Origin: a virus
IMG/VR virus record: IMGVR_UViG_3300044859_001080
Span: 1-64,000 of that record
Strand: one strand, 5' to 3'
Length of the DNA stretch: 64,000 nt
Position numbers and translations under genes: made by a program. Under the pieces are notes generated by a model that was not told the origin of the DNA, made no database searches, and was given only the letters and a program-made list of their open reading frames with translations. Positions 62,700-64,000 of this stretch are shown here, in pieces (position 1 is the stretch's first letter; each line of letters begins with the position of its first letter).

Positions 62700-64000
62700 A
62701 TGGAAGAACCAAATAAAGTATTTTCAAGTGCAATTGCTAGTGAGTTTGCAAAGAATCCTAGCGCTTATTCATCACAATATGATTATATTAGGATGGTAAA
62801 TAATGAGAATAGTTCAAAGGATAGAACAATTATAAACTTAGTAGATATTGAACGTAAACACAATAAAACAAAAGACTCTACAGAATATATTAATTTCTTG
62901 AAAAAAGAATTGCGTAAAGGCGCTGCTGTTGAGAAAGAACATACAGATAGTGTCAAAATGGCAAGAAAAATAGCCAAAGACCACCTATGGGAAGATCCCC
63001 ACTATTACAATAAATTAAAAAAGATGGAAACAAAAGAGGCCACTGGTTCAGGATCTGCTGGTGGGTATGTTGAGCCATTGTTTCCCAATCTTGAGAGTAT
63101 GAGTGAGGCTTGCTGGAAAGGATATAGGAGAGTAGGGGGTAAAATGAAAAATGGAAAGATGGTTCCAAATTGCGTTCCAATAAAGGAGAGTATATGGACA
63201 GAAGTTAATTTTAAGCCTATATTTAATGAAAGCAAGGTGGAAGCCAAGGAAGCAACATCAACTGCATCTACAGGGTCATATGAGGTTCCTGGAGCATGGG
63301 CTAAATCTACAAAAAAGAAAGATTGGAGAGGTAAATCAAAAACGCAAATACCTGGGGGTAAATTTGTGCAAGTAAGAAAGAAATGTTTAAAATTCCCTTA
63401 CTGTAACCAAGGCGATATAAAGGCATTAAAATTAACAGAACAAAATATGAACAAGAGAGAAATTCCAAACACAGCCCAAGAATTAATTAGGTTGATGCCT
63501 ACTGATTTAAAGAAATTATTTTTTGACCAATGGGGTGCAAAACAATCAACCAAATGGCATCCAGAGGGTAATTCATTAAAGCATATCATTTTGGTATTAA
63601 GGAGGGCATATAACAAATATGGGGATGATCCTAATATGATTATGGCAGCATTATTCCACGATTTAGGTAAAATGGATACTTATGCTATTAACCCAAAAAC
63701 AGGTGAACCAACTGCATATGGACATGATGCAAAATCTGGTGATTATGTAAAGCAATATGCTGATTGGATTTTATCATTTGAGGGAACAAATATTGATGTT
63801 ATTGAATATTTGGTTGTCAATCATATGAAGATGAAGCCATCAACTTGGAGTGTGATGAAACAAGCCAAGAAAGACCCCATAGAGCAGAATCCAGCATTTA
63901 AAAGTTTGCAAGATTTTGAAACAATTGATATTGGGGGGATTAGTGAGGCTTTAATAAACACTCCAAGATATCATATGATTATTAAAAAAGTTGCTAACAA
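62700..64000 (+). CDS. HD-domain phosphohydrolase-like protein (3' end outside window)
   Basis: The frame from ATG 62700 stays open to the window end (433 codons plus two bases). The N-terminal 130 residues are charged and helical. A segment EACWKGYRRVGGK, followed by MVPNCVPIK (about 140-163), matches a short motif I recall from several phage structural or protease-linked proteins. A second Cys-rich stretch KCLKFPYCNQGD (about 229-240) follows. An HD domain is clear at about 286-350: HPEGNSLKHIILVLRRA, MAALFHDLGKMD (HD at 320-321), then a further H in AYGHDAKSGD. HD proteins cleave phosphate esters of nucleotides or nucleic acids. The fusion with virion-like motifs is unusual. Confidence 0.75.
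   Translation, partial: MEEPNKVFSSAIASEFAKNPSAYSSQYDYIRMVNNENSSKDRTIINLVDIERKHNKTKDSTEYINFLKKELRKGAAVEKEHTDSVKMARKIAKDHLWEDPHYYNKLKKMETKEATGSGSAGGYVEPLFPNLESMSEACWKGYRRVGGKMKNGKMVPNCVPIKESIWTEVNFKPIFNESKVEAKEATSTASTGSYEVPGAWAKSTKKKDWRGKSKTQIPGGKFVQVRKKCLKFPYCNQGDIKALKLTEQNMNKREIPNTAQELIRLMPTDLKKLFFDQWGAKQSTKWHPEGNSLKHIILVLRRAYNKYGDDPNMIMAALFHDLGKMDTYAINPKTGEPTAYGHDAKSGDYVKQYADWILSFEGTNIDVIEYLVVNHMKMKPSTWSVMKQAKKDPIEQNPAFKSLQDFETIDIGGISEALINTPRYHMIIKKVAN

Overview
The window is a continuous, tightly packed segment of a large tailed-phage genome. It is AT-rich, uses the standard bacterial code (TAA, TAG and TGA all act as stops), and almost all genes lie on the + strand. Gp25-like and gp6-like baseplate wedge proteins point to a contractile tail. 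A T4-style replication and recombination set is present: UvsX, FEN/RNase H, a DnaB/gp41 helicase, a primase, gp46/gp47, NrdA/NrdB and a RuvC-like nuclease. A Bacteroidetes (flavobacterial-type) host is suggested by promoters of the form TTTG-N18-20-TAnnTTTG, by FISUMP and SprB-type modules in the virion genes, and by the absence of clear Shine-Dalgarno sequences. No terminase, portal, capsid, integrase, tRNA or CRISPR array is visible here.

Layout. 1-6.5 kb holds recombination, replication and nucleotide synthesis genes, closed by an intrinsic terminator. 6.6-25 kb is the baseplate and tail-end block, including a 1,700-residue protein with an internal membrane-like segment. 25-34 kb holds modular adhesins and two shafted fibres, one with about 100 tandem six-residue GTSGSS units, a six-repeat kelch-like propeller and an S74 auto-cleaving chaperone. 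34-37.5 kb carries three 2-oxoglutarate/Fe(II) oxygenases and a sulfotransferase. 37.5-40.4 kb has three tandem stand-alone propeller genes paralogous to the fibre head. 40.4-44.1 kb has a heptosyltransferase-like gene and, on the opposite strand, a 907-residue three-part glycosyltransferase ending in a TibC-type autotransporter O-heptosyltransferase domain with its four-cysteine metal finger. 44.2-50.5 kb is a second adhesin/structural block. 50.5-58.1 kb returns to DNA metabolism (RuvC-like, primase, PD-(D/E)XK nuclease, gp47, gp46). 58.1-64 kb has a full sigma70-type factor, membrane and coiled-coil proteins, an amidase-like endolysin and an HD-domain protein cut by the window end.

The most unusual feature is the clustering of protein-modifying and glycan-modifying enzymes (TibC-like heptosyltransferase, GT4, GT9-like, sulfotransferase, three oxygenases) around fibres that are extraordinarily rich in Ser and Thr. 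My hypothesis is that the phage O-glycosylates, and perhaps sulfates or hydroxylates, its own fibres, and that the kelch-like propeller genes are an exchangeable set of receptor-binding heads. A recurrent TATTTATA element 11-21 nt upstream of start codons, on both strands, is a candidate late promoter that could be read by the phage sigma factor. These are inferences; family assignments come from motifs read by eye.
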